From contig JAGBSR010000082.1 of the NCBI GenBank assembly GCA_017631745.1, positions 1 to 8,049 on the forward strand: DNA of 8,049 nt, written 5' to 3'. This document shows, in pieces, positions 1 through 6,077 of the stretch. The stretch's first letter is position 1. The number at the start of each line of letters is the position of its first letter. This DNA is from Clostridia bacterium. Its GTDB lineage: Bacteria; Bacillota; Clostridia; Oscillospirales; Acutalibacteraceae. The notes under the pieces were generated by a model that had not been told where the DNA came from, ran no database searches, and saw nothing but the letters and a program-made list of their open reading frames with translations. A program made the translations under genes and the position numbers.

Positions 1-476
1 AATCGGCTTCGCTTATTTTAACTATTTTCCTCACAACAATGATTTACGGTGAAAATGTAAACCTGCAATTCAGTTACGAAATCCCTGATGCCGTTTATGA
101 ATATCAAGCAGGGGACACGGTGGAGTTTACTGTTAAGTGTGAAAATAAAGGCAAAGCTTTTGAAACATATCAGTGCGATAGTAGTGGTCCGTGGGTGGAG
201 GCATCGATTTATCAGAAAGATGAAAACGGGAATTTTTACACACTTTATTATACCCATGCGTTTTTAGCTGATCAGGAGTATGTTCTTGATGGTGGAACCG
301 TATATCTGATTAATCACGGTGATGTTTATGAAGAAACATATTCCTTTGTTATTCCCGAAGATGCACCGAAGGGCAAATATGCAATCAGCTTAAGCTGTTA
401 TGTTGATGATGATGACCGCCCTGAAAATAACGGTGATTACAAAGAAGTTTTCGAAGAATTTATAACAGTGAAATAA
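1..476 (+). CDS. 3' part of a secreted or surface beta-rich protein, function unknown
   Basis: The frame is open from the left edge of the window, so the 5' end is missing. The first full codon is at base 3. The first residues visible (SASLILTIFLTTMIYG) are hydrophobic and look like the end of a signal peptide or membrane anchor. The ATG at base 39 lies inside this segment and has no ribosome binding site, so it is probably not the start. The remaining ~145 residues are rich in Tyr, Asp and Glu and in alternating hydrophobic residues, with an Ig-like pattern: AGDTVEFTVKCENKG early, then PKGKYAISLSCY near the end, followed by an acidic DDDDRPEN turn. This suggests one extracellular beta-sandwich domain. 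I do not recognise a family. It ends with tandem stops (TAATAA) and is followed by a strong terminator. Nothing visible ties it to the convergent galE gene. Confidence 0.75.
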   Translation, partial: SASLILTIFLTTMIYGENVNLQFSYEIPDAVYEYQAGDTVEFTVKCENKGKAFETYQCDSSGPWVEASIYQKDENGNFYTLYYTHAFLADQEYVLDGGTVYLINHGDVYEETYSFVIPEDAPKGKYAISLSCYVDDDDRPENNGDYKEVFEEFITVK

Positions 477-493
477 TAAATCAATCTTGTTTA

Positions 494-533
494 CGGCACT
501 CCGCTTTTTCGGCGGGGTGCCGATTGCTTTTTT
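494..533 (+). terminator. Rho-independent terminator of the leftmost gene
   Basis: An 11-bp stem (494-504 with 512-522, one G-U pair) encloses a 7-base loop and is followed, after a short gap, by six T's at 528-533. It begins 18 bases after the stop codon of the upstream + strand gene. Confidence 0.88.
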
Positions 534-562
534 GCAAAGATTTCCCCGCGTACCAACAAACG

Positions 563-596
563 AGAAAAGGCGGGTAGGATTTAACCTACTCGCCTT
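563..596 (-). terminator. Rho-independent terminator of galE
   Basis: A 12-bp stem (567-578 with 585-596, one G-T/G-U position) has a 6-base loop. Read on the minus strand the stem runs into TTTTCTCG, a short T-rich tail. It lies 33 bases past the galE stop codon. The plus-strand side has no good T-run, so it most likely serves galE. Confidence 0.75.
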
Positions 597-628
597 AAGT
601 TTGTCGCAATTCTGCATTATGCATTCAA

Positions 629-1645
629 TTAGTCGGGATAGCCTGCAGGGTTTGTGCTCTGCCATCTCCAGGAGTCTTCGCACATCTCTTCGATGCCTCT
701 TTCAGCCTTCCAGCCAAGCTCTTCATAAGCTTTAGAGGGGTCTGAATAACAAGTTGCAATATCACCGGGACGACGTTCAACAATCTTGTATTCTACAGTT
801 ACACCGCTTGCCTTTTCAAATGCCTTAACAACATCGAGAACGCTGTAGCCTGTGCCTGTGCCGAGATTGTAAACATCGAGACCGCTTTTTGAAAGAACTC
901 TGTTGAGAGCTTTAACGTGACCAAGAGCAAGGTCAACAACGTGGATGTAGTCTCTGACGCCTGTGCCGTCGTGTGTATCATAGTCGTTGCCGTAAACGCT
1001 GAGGAAAGGTCTCTTGCCGATAGCAACCTGAGTGATATAGGGCATAAGGTTGTTGGGTACACCGTTGGGGTCTTCACCGATACGGCCGCTCTTGTGTGCG
1101 CCGATGGGATTGAAGTAACGAAGAAGTGAAACTGACCAATCGTTGTCTGACTTGAAAAGGTCAGCAAGAATGATTTCGATCATAAACTTTGTTGTGCCGT
1201 AGGGGTTTGTTGTGCCGCCTGTAGGCATTGTTTCCTTAAGAGGAGAAACATTGTTCATACCGTAAACTGTTGCTGAAGATGAGAAAACGATTTTTTTACA
1301 GCCGTTATCCTTCATAACCTCGCAAAGTGCAAGAGTACCGTTGACATTGTTGTCGTAATATTCAATGGGCTTCTGACAGCTTTCACCAACAGCCTTAAGA
1401 CCTGCAAAATGAATAACTGCGTCAATTTTTTCTGACTTGAAGATATGGTCCATACCTTTTTTGTCGCGGATGTCGCACTCATAAAAAGCAAACTGCTTAC
1501 CGCTAAGTTCAGCTATTCTCTTGAGAGATTCCTTTTTGCTGTTGTAAAAATTATCCACAACAACGATATCATAGCCTGCGTTCATAAGCTCAATGCAGGT
1601 ATGTGAACCGATATAGCCTGCACCGCCTGTAACAAGAATTGACAT
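629..1645 (-). CDS. galE: UDP-glucose 4-epimerase
   Basis: This is a cytoplasmic NAD-dependent enzyme that interconverts UDP-galactose and UDP-glucose, in the Leloir pathway and in supplying UDP-galactose for surface glycans. It belongs to the extended short-chain dehydrogenase family. Seen in the protein: the Rossmann motif TGGAGYIG at residues 6-13, the catalytic serine in SSSATVYG (Ser124), the YxxxK pair Tyr149/Lys153 in NPYGTTKF, and the sugar-nucleotide region RYFNPIGAH. The C-terminus ends in NPAGYPD, as is usual for the family. The start chosen is the ATG at 1645, which gives 338 residues. It puts Ser124, Tyr149 and Lys153 at the same numbers as in E. coli GalE and leaves 7 bases to a GAGGTG site. 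A TTG two codons upstream almost touches that site and is unlikely. The gene stands alone: it has its own promoter, its own terminator, and no galactose genes beside it here. Confidence 0.97.
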   Translation of the reverse strand: MSILVTGGAGYIGSHTCIELMNAGYDIVVVDNFYNSKKESLKRIAELSGKQFAFYECDIRDKKGMDHIFKSEKIDAVIHFAGLKAVGESCQKPIEYYDNNVNGTLALCEVMKDNGCKKIVFSSSATVYGMNNVSPLKETMPTGGTTNPYGTTKFMIEIILADLFKSDNDWSVSLLRYFNPIGAHKSGRIGEDPNGVPNNLMPYITQVAIGKRPFLSVYGNDYDTHDGTGVRDYIHVVDLALGHVKALNRVLSKSGLDVYNLGTGTGYSVLDVVKAFEKASGVTVEYKIVERRPGDIATCYSDPSKAYEELGWKAERGIEEMCEDSWRWQSTNPAGYPD

Positions 1646-1652
1646 ATTCAAT

Positions 1653-1658
1653 CACCTC
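1653..1658 (-). promoter_or_regulatory. galE ribosome binding site (decides the start)
   Basis: GAGGTG on the minus strand lies 7 bases before the ATG at 1645 but only one base before the in-frame TTG at 1651. The spacing favours the ATG. Confidence 0.8.
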
Positions 1659-1681
1659 GTTTATAATATATAAAGTTATTG

Positions 1682-1706
1682 GTTTCATTTTACATCACAA
1701 TGAAAC
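1682..1706. repeat. 8-bp inverted repeat over the galE promoter, possible operator
   Basis: GTTTCATT (1682-1689) and AATGAAAC (1699-1706) are perfect inverted copies with 9 bases between them. A further TTTCA at 1710-1714 forms a second, smaller dyad with TGAAA at 1701-1705. The main repeat covers the galE -10 box and most of the spacer, where a dimeric repressor could act. No regulator is named by the sequence. Confidence 0.45.
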
Positions 1707-1715
1707 ATATTTCAA
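1687..1715 (-). promoter_or_regulatory. Probable galE promoter, sigma-A type
   Basis: On the minus strand, TTGAAA (1710-1715) and TAAAAT (1687-1692) are separated by exactly 17 bases. Transcription would start near 1680, giving a leader of about 35 bases. An inverted repeat overlaps the -10 and the spacer. Confidence 0.65.
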
Positions 1716-1717
1716 GA

Positions 1718-1726
1718 TGTTATTAT
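1718..1726 (+). promoter_or_regulatory. Possible extended -10 promoter of rsmA
   Basis: TGTTATTAT is an extended -10 type element (TG, one base, then TATTAT) about 38 bases before the rsmA start. No convincing -35 box sits 16-18 bases upstream, so support is weak. It is the best candidate in the 118-base gap between the divergent galE and rsmA genes. Confidence 0.35.
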
Positions 1727-1763
1727 ATAAAAATTATCTTTTTAATAAAAGGAGTTTAATAAA

Positions 1764-2612
1764 ATGCAGAATTTATCTGATATTTCCGTAATCAGAAGCG
1801 TTCTTGAAAAACACGGCTTCAACTTTTCAAAGGCGCTGGGACAGAATTTCCTTATCAATCCGTCGGTTTGTCCGAGAATGGCGGAATATTCCCTTGCCGA
1901 TAAAAATACGGGCGTAATCGAAATCGGTGCAGGTATCGGCGTACTGACAGCAGAGCTTGCAAAGATAGCTAAAAAGGTTGTGTGCGTAGAGCTTGATACA
2001 AGGCTTCTGCCTATTCTTGATGAGACTCTTGCTGATTTTGACAACATCGAAATCGTCAATGCCGATGTTATGAAAACCGACCTTAAGGCTCTTATCGAAG
2101 AAAAGTTTCAGGGTATGGATGTAGTTGTCTGTGCCAACCTGCCTTATTATATCACTTCGCCTGTTATTACAATGCTTCTTGAAAGCAGACTTCCGATAAA
2201 GGCTGTAACCGTTATGATACAGAAAGAGGCCGCTGACCGTCTCTGTACCCCTGTAGGCTCACGGGACAGCGGTGCAATCACTGTCTGCACAAACTATTAT
2301 GCAGAGGTTAAGCAGCTCTTTAATGTGTCCCGTGGTTCCTTTATGCCGGCTCCGAATGTTGACAGCACTGTTATAAGACTCGACATAAGAGAGTACCCTG
2401 CCGTAGAAGTCAGCGATGAGAAGAAATTTTTCAGAATGGTAAAGGCAGCCTTTGCTCAGAGAAGAAAGACTGCGCTTAACTCTATCAGCTCAGGAATGGG
2501 CTTGTCCAAGACTCAGGTAGGTGAAGCGCTGAGAAGCTCGGGCCTTGATGAAAATGTCAGAGCAGAAAAGCTGACAATGCAGGAACTTGCCCTTTTATGC
2601 GAAAATCTGTAA
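1764..2612 (+). CDS. rsmA: 16S rRNA (adenine(1518)-N6/adenine(1519)-N6)-dimethyltransferase RsmA (KsgA)
   Basis: RsmA uses S-adenosylmethionine to dimethylate two adjacent adenines in the 3'-terminal helix of 16S rRNA, a late step in small-subunit assembly. Loss of the activity gives kasugamycin resistance in studied bacteria. The 282-residue protein has the expected layout: ALGQNFL at 24-30, the SAM-binding motif IEIGAGIGV at 52-60, an acidic ribose-binding residue in VELD (Glu76), Asp101 in NADVMK, the catalytic motif NLPYY at 125-129, FMPAPNVDS at 193-201, and the C-terminal FAQRRKTALNS at 230-240. Length is normal for the family. The ATG start has AAGGAG 9 bases upstream. In many Firmicutes rsmA follows rnmV; here it is instead divergent from galE. 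It is probably co-transcribed with the membrane protein gene 15 bases downstream, as no terminator separates them. Confidence 0.96.
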   Translation: MQNLSDISVIRSVLEKHGFNFSKALGQNFLINPSVCPRMAEYSLADKNTGVIEIGAGIGVLTAELAKIAKKVVCVELDTRLLPILDETLADFDNIEIVNADVMKTDLKALIEEKFQGMDVVVCANLPYYITSPVITMLLESRLPIKAVTVMIQKEAADRLCTPVGSRDSGAITVCTNYYAEVKQLFNVSRGSFMPAPNVDSTVIRLDIREYPAVEVSDEKKFFRMVKAAFAQRRKTALNSISSGMGLSKTQVGEALRSSGLDENVRAEKLTMQELALLCENL

Positions 2613-2627
2613 AAGAGAGCTGATAAT

Positions 2628-3674
2628 ATGAAAAGACTTTCAAATCTTTGTTATACCCTTACGGCCAAGGTTTTCATAGTGCTTCTGATATGGTTATTTT
2701 CCTGGCAGACAAGCATCTGCTTTGCCGAAACCACAGTGCTTTATATGGAAAATGATACGGCACTTAAAAATGTATGGTACCAGTGGGAAGACTTTGATTA
2801 CAGCACATCCTTATATCTTCAGGATGAAACCGAAGAAGCCATTGATATGGTTCTGGAATATTGTCTTTATTATCACCGTGACATTACCGATAAAAATCAG
2901 CCTGTTATCGGCGCAGATGATAATTACAAGGTCATTACTCAGAGGCTGTCCTCTTACAAGGATTTTTACTTTGCAGTTGTCAATCATACCACAGACAGAA
3001 CAGTTTCAAATATGGATGAAATCAATTACAAAAATTCCGGTATAGCCGTAAGACCTCTTTTTTCGGGCAAGGATGACAGCCTTCTGATTGTCAGAGATTC
3101 TCACAACCCATATTACGAAAGCGGTACTACAACGGAATATAACGAATATGCGGTAGAGGCTGCAAAAAAATACAGCGACAACTTTGATCTGTATATTTAT
3201 TTCGGAGAGGATTTTTCTTTTGCGGCAGAACTTGATGATTATCAGGCACTTCACAGCAGAGTTCTTGACAGAGTGAAAACAGTGACAAGATTGGCTGCAG
3301 TTTATCTTTTGGCGGCAGGCGTTTTATTTACAATACTGCTGTTTGTAGCCGGCAGAAACGAGCCCGGCGGAAAGATATATCCCGGCCTCTCAGACCGACT
3401 GCCTAATGACATAAAATTATTCCTTTTTACAGTAGTGATAATATCTATGGCGGCGCTGTATGAAAACTCTCTGTATATGGCTCTCAGGGTTGATAGGTAT
3501 GAAATGTGGCCTGCGTTTTCGTCTGAGTTTTATATAATCAGATCTTATGTTGCTATGCTTATCAATGTCAGTATGATACTGTGCATCGGCTGTACCATCA
3601 AACGCCAATACAGACTCGGTAGACTTTTTACCAATACATATATTTACAAGTTTTTCTTCGAAAGACAGAATTAA
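2628..3674 (+). CDS. Membrane protein with signal peptide, extracellular domain and three C-terminal helices; function unknown
   Basis: I do not recognise this 348-residue protein. The N-terminus is a typical signal peptide: MKRL, a hydrophobic stretch at about 13-31, and a likely cleavage after CFA at residue 33. A hydrophilic, Tyr- and Asp-rich domain follows (about 34-218) that should lie outside the cell. Three membrane helices come next, at about 220-241, 262-286 and 302-322. The tail is short and basic (KRQYRLGRLF...). The positive-inside rule places residues 242-261 and the tail in the cytoplasm, which fits this topology. There is no kinase, HAMP, GGDEF or other output domain and no catalytic motif that I can see. 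The start has a weak AGAGAG site 8 bases upstream. The gene lies 15 bases after rsmA with no terminator between, and a strong terminator follows, so it is the last gene of that unit. A partnerless sensor or cell-envelope protein are both possible. Confidence 0.85.
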   Translation: MKRLSNLCYTLTAKVFIVLLIWLFSWQTSICFAETTVLYMENDTALKNVWYQWEDFDYSTSLYLQDETEEAIDMVLEYCLYYHRDITDKNQPVIGADDNYKVITQRLSSYKDFYFAVVNHTTDRTVSNMDEINYKNSGIAVRPLFSGKDDSLLIVRDSHNPYYESGTTTEYNEYAVEAAKKYSDNFDLYIYFGEDFSFAAELDDYQALHSRVLDRVKTVTRLAAVYLLAAGVLFTILLFVAGRNEPGGKIYPGLSDRLPNDIKLFLFTVVIISMAALYENSLYMALRVDRYEMWPAFSSEFYIIRSYVAMLINVSMILCIGCTIKRQYRLGRLFTNTYIYKFFFERQN

Positions 3675-3713
3675 TGCATAGTCCTGTGTATTAAATGCTC
3701 GGATTTATAAAAG

Positions 3714-3747
3714 AAATCAGTAAAGTGTAAACCTTTACAGCTGATTT
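3714..3747 (+). promoter_or_regulatory. Alternative hairpin competing with the downstream terminator
   Basis: AAATCAG-TAAAG (3714-3725) can pair with CTTTA (3733-3737) and CTGATTT (3741-3747), giving 12 base pairs with a 3-base bulge. The right arm overlaps the left arm of the terminator at 3729-3741, so the two folds exclude each other, as in an attenuator. No + strand gene follows, so a control role is doubtful. Confidence 0.3.
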
Positions 3748-3766
3748 TTGGCTGTAAAGGTTTTTT
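3729..3766 (+). terminator. Rho-independent terminator of the rsmA unit
   Basis: A perfect 13-bp stem (3729-3741 with 3751-3763) with a 9-base loop runs into six T's at 3761-3766. It lies about 55 bases after the stop codon of the membrane protein gene. Confidence 0.9.
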
Positions 3767-3841
3767 CTTACCTATGTTGAAAAAAGGGTTGAAAAAGTTA
3801 AAAACAGCGAGTTTTACACATCGAATATCTATTTGGGAAAT

Positions 3842-3888
3842 AAAAAACCTTGTTTAAGTAAAGTTTTGAACTTTACTAACAAGGTTTT
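3842..3888 (-). terminator. Terminator of the DUF5696 gene, long hairpin
   Basis: A 20-bp stem (3844-3854 with 3878-3888, and 3857-3865 with 3869-3877) has one 2-base bulge and a 3-base loop. On the minus strand it is followed by a T-run (bases 3842-3847). It sits about 90 bases past the stop codon of the minus-strand gene. The stem is longer than most terminators. Confidence 0.78.
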
Positions 3889-3979
3889 CAACATTTATTG
3901 TGAGGAATGTGTGAGGAATATTCATTTATACGTGCAAAACTGTATATGCACTGTGAAAGGGTATATTCTGTATATAATG

Positions 3980-6007
3980 TCAGTTGACTCTCAAAAAGCT
4001 CATAGGGTCAACGGTGATACCGCCAACGGAAACGGCCTCATTATTGTAATTGACATAAATTTCACTGCCGCCGCTGTAGACAGTACAGCTGACATTTTTC
4101 TTCACCTGCTCGTGAGAGGTTATTCTCTGGTCACGAAGATTTCCCAATACGTTTTTGGCATTTTCGTAAAGAAGTCTCGCCTGAGATAAAGAATTCATAT
4201 AATGCATAGGGTCATTTTCTTTATACTCGCCGAAGTACCATTCATAGTGCGGTACGGCGCCGTATTCTATAGATTTCAGTATTGCGGTTGTGGGGTCGCT
4301 GCTGAGGTTGATTGCAGTAAAGCTGTAATCACATATGCCGTGCAACACCGCTTGAAGGAAGGGTACGCCCGTGCAGTAGATATTATCTTCAAGAGGACTT
4401 TTTTCGGGGATATTGATGATGCTGTCTGCATATTTGACAGTGTAAATATTAGGCGAAGAAACTGTGAGAGCACCGTGTGAAGAAATAGCGGTACAAAGAG
4501 AAGCGATATTTTCAAGCAGATTGCTGCGGCCAGTGAAATGGAATCTGCTGTAGTCTGAGAGGAGCAAGTGTCCGCAGTCTGCAAGACAAACACCCACAGA
4601 GTTGTTTCTCATTGTGCGGATAATACTGTCGGCATTTTTTTCTGCTTTTGCAGTGCCGATTCCGTAGGGATTTTCTTTGCCCTTGAGATTAATCGATCCC
4701 TTACCCGAATGTGAGAAAAGATTTTTATAAAGAGACAGGGAAAGAGCATTCCTTGAAGCAAAAGAAGACAGATAGGGTATATCGGCAGTGCCGTCATCCT
4801 TAAGCATAATATTGATATTGCCTATGCCCTTTGTGCTCAGAGCGGAAATCAGTTCGGTGATTTCTTCCTCTGAGGTAGCTATGCCCAGGTCTTCATCATT
4901 AGCAACAAGTGTGAGATTGAAAGGATAAGTGTCGCTGTTTATGTTGCTGTCTGTGAGCACGCCTTTTCTTATAAGAAGCTCACGGCAGGCTCCTGCCATG
5001 GTGATATAGTCGGCATTGTTTGAGCTGAGAAATCTGTAGCTCAGACTAAGCTCACCGCTATATGACTTCTTAGAAAGATATATTGTATCTTCATCAATGA
5101 CGGTGGGTGTAATTTCAAATTCAGCACCCACACGGTTGTAAGAGATATTCTTTACCGCTTTGGTAGCTTTTACGGTAGCCACAGCTTCACCGCTGTCGAT
5201 AAGGCACATAAATGCGCTGTCACCTGATTTCATACCGAATACGCCGATAGGTACATATCCGGTCTGTTCCGTAGTCTTGGCAATATCTTCGCCGTAAACC
5301 GGTAGCGAGATTTCCTCGAAGGCATCAGCTTGTCCCTTCGTATCAAGAATTACGCCGGAAGCTGAGGGTAGTAGAATGAAGTCACCTTTCTTGCCCTGAG
5401 TCTCAGCACCGAAGCAGGGGAGCAGGTATAAAGAGCGAAGATATATTTTGGCTGAGGAGTTGTCTTCTATTTTATTGCAATCGACCTTTGCCGAAAAGCT
5501 GCCGTCTGAAAGTGTGAGACTCAGAGGTATTGTCAGGTCGATCTTTTTGCCGTTGTCAAGGCTCTTGCGGAAGGTATAATAAATAACAACTCCGCTTTCG
5601 TCTGCTTCATATCGGGCGCAACCGAGAGCGAGAGAGTCTCTTTGTGAGTTAAGGGTATATATATTGCCCTTGATTATGATGTCTGCAATAAGGTTGGCTG
5701 ATTTTTCCTTCGTTTTTTCCGAGGGGAGTGAGCGCCACATCTTGCCTGAGATTGTATCAAGAATGCAGACAGCGAGAGTCTTTTCGTCAAGATACATTTC
5801 GAGCATACCTGACGAAGTAATTTTTTTCAGTGATTTTGTTTTTGCTGCAGATAAGAAAATATTGTCATCGTTTTGAGTACTGACGGTGAGAACCTCTTTA
5901 TCCGAAAGCCCCATCTTTTTGGTTTCTGCAGTGATACCGCAACCGATCAAAGCAAATACCGTCAGCAGCGCAACAAGGCAGACTGTTATATATTTTAACT
6001 TAGACAT
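3980..6007 (-). CDS. DUF5696-type lipoprotein, probably related to carbohydrate-active enzymes
   Basis: This 675-residue protein should be exported and lipid-anchored. A basic and hydrophobic N-terminus leads to the lipobox LIGC, with Cys23 as the anchor. Residues about 65-345 are beta-rich and include GDFILLPSASGVIL (208-221), LPVYGED (235-241) and a glycine-rich GVFGMKSGDSAF stretch (255-266). From about 360 the pattern turns alpha/beta, with VPFLQAVLHGI at 548-558 and EYGAVPHYEWYFGE at 581-594. A short beta segment closes the protein. These stretches match what I recall of the DUF5696 family of clostridial surface proteins. A beta-sandwich followed by a barrel-like domain suggests a glycoside hydrolase-like fold, but I cannot point to catalytic acids, so activity is inference. 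The ATG has GAGGTG 6 bases upstream. The gene begins 70 bases after sigF on the same strand with no clear terminator between, so read-through is possible besides its own promoter. Confidence 0.82.
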   Translation of the reverse strand: MSKLKYITVCLVALLTVFALIGCGITAETKKMGLSDKEVLTVSTQNDDNIFLSAAKTKSLKKITSSGMLEMYLDEKTLAVCILDTISGKMWRSLPSEKTKEKSANLIADIIIKGNIYTLNSQRDSLALGCARYEADESGVVIYYTFRKSLDNGKKIDLTIPLSLTLSDGSFSAKVDCNKIEDNSSAKIYLRSLYLLPCFGAETQGKKGDFILLPSASGVILDTKGQADAFEEISLPVYGEDIAKTTEQTGYVPIGVFGMKSGDSAFMCLIDSGEAVATVKATKAVKNISYNRVGAEFEITPTVIDEDTIYLSKKSYSGELSLSYRFLSSNNADYITMAGACRELLIRKGVLTDSNINSDTYPFNLTLVANDEDLGIATSEEEITELISALSTKGIGNINIMLKDDGTADIPYLSSFASRNALSLSLYKNLFSHSGKGSINLKGKENPYGIGTAKAEKNADSIIRTMRNNSVGVCLADCGHLLLSDYSRFHFTGRSNLLENIASLCTAISSHGALTVSSPNIYTVKYADSIINIPEKSPLEDNIYCTGVPFLQAVLHGICDYSFTAINLSSDPTTAILKSIEYGAVPHYEWYFGEYKENDPMHYMNSLSQARLLYENAKNVLGNLRDQRITSHEQVKKNVSCTVYSGGSEIYVNYNNEAVSVGGITVDPMSFLRVN

Positions 6008-6016
6008 AATTTACAC

Positions 6017-6034
6017 CTCACAAAACTGTGTGAG
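6017..6034 (-). promoter_or_regulatory. Leader hairpin overlapping the ribosome binding site of the DUF5696 gene
   Basis: CTCACA and TGTGAG form a perfect 6-bp stem with a 6-base loop. The second arm includes the GAG of the GAGGTG ribosome binding site (6014-6019). With transcription from the -10 box at 6038-6043, the hairpin would sit at the very 5' end of the mRNA and could partly mask the site. Confidence 0.4.
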
Positions 6035-6037
6035 AGT

Positions 6038-6067
6038 ATTATAACATATTTTTCCTGAAATTGCCAT
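6038..6067 (-). promoter_or_regulatory. Extended -10 promoter of the DUF5696 gene, sigma-A type
   Basis: On the minus strand, TGTTATAAT contains a consensus TATAAT (6038-6043) with the extended TGn. ATGGCA (6062-6067) is a 4 of 6 match to the -35 consensus, 18 bases upstream. Transcription would start near 6031, about 24 bases before the ATG. Confidence 0.65.
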
Positions 6068-6077
6068 ATAATTTGCA

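Larger units (their letters stand above)
3675..3979. other. 305-base non-coding region between two gene ends
   Basis: This AT-rich gap separates the end of the membrane protein gene (+) from the end of the DUF5696 gene (-). It holds the + strand terminator (3729-3766) and a long hairpin serving the minus strand (3842-3888). It also has a 10-bp inverted repeat, ATGTTGAAAA (3774-3783) with TTTTCAACAT (3885-3894), and two direct copies of TGTGAGGAAT (3899-3908 and 3910-3919). No reading frame with a ribosome binding site, tRNA or recognisable RNA family was seen. Confidence 0.7.

Noticed and set aside
39..41. ATG at 39 as the true start of the leftmost gene
   Set aside because: The frame stays open to the left edge, the residues before it are hydrophobic and signal-like, and there is no ribosome binding site.
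613..623. Near-palindrome TGCAT-T-ATGCA after galE
   Set aside because: It is short, has no T-run, and has no second copy nearby. The real terminator is at 563-596.
799..1167. Other long frames inside galE and the DUF5696 gene (for example 799-1167, 4276-4593, 5664-5876)
   Set aside because: They overlap genes with clear family motifs, lack ribosome binding sites, and give low-complexity Ser/Thr-rich proteins typical of shadow frames.
1649..1651. TTG start for galE, two codons before the ATG
   Set aside because: It lies one base from the GAGGTG site, too close for use. The ATG at 1645 has 7-base spacing and gives E. coli-like residue numbering.
3812..3820. TTTTACACA, a match to the DnaA box TTWTNCACA, near GTTGAAAAA repeats
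   Set aside because: A single degenerate match in AT-rich DNA is expected by chance. No box cluster, dnaA or dnaN is present, so an origin is not supported.
3899..3919. Two direct copies of TGTGAGGAAT
   Set aside because: There are only two adjacent copies, without spacer-repeat structure, so this is not a CRISPR or a meaningful repeat array.
3833..4189. Plus-strand reading frame of 118 codons
   Set aside because: It starts with TTG without a ribosome binding site and runs antisense into the well-supported DUF5696 gene.
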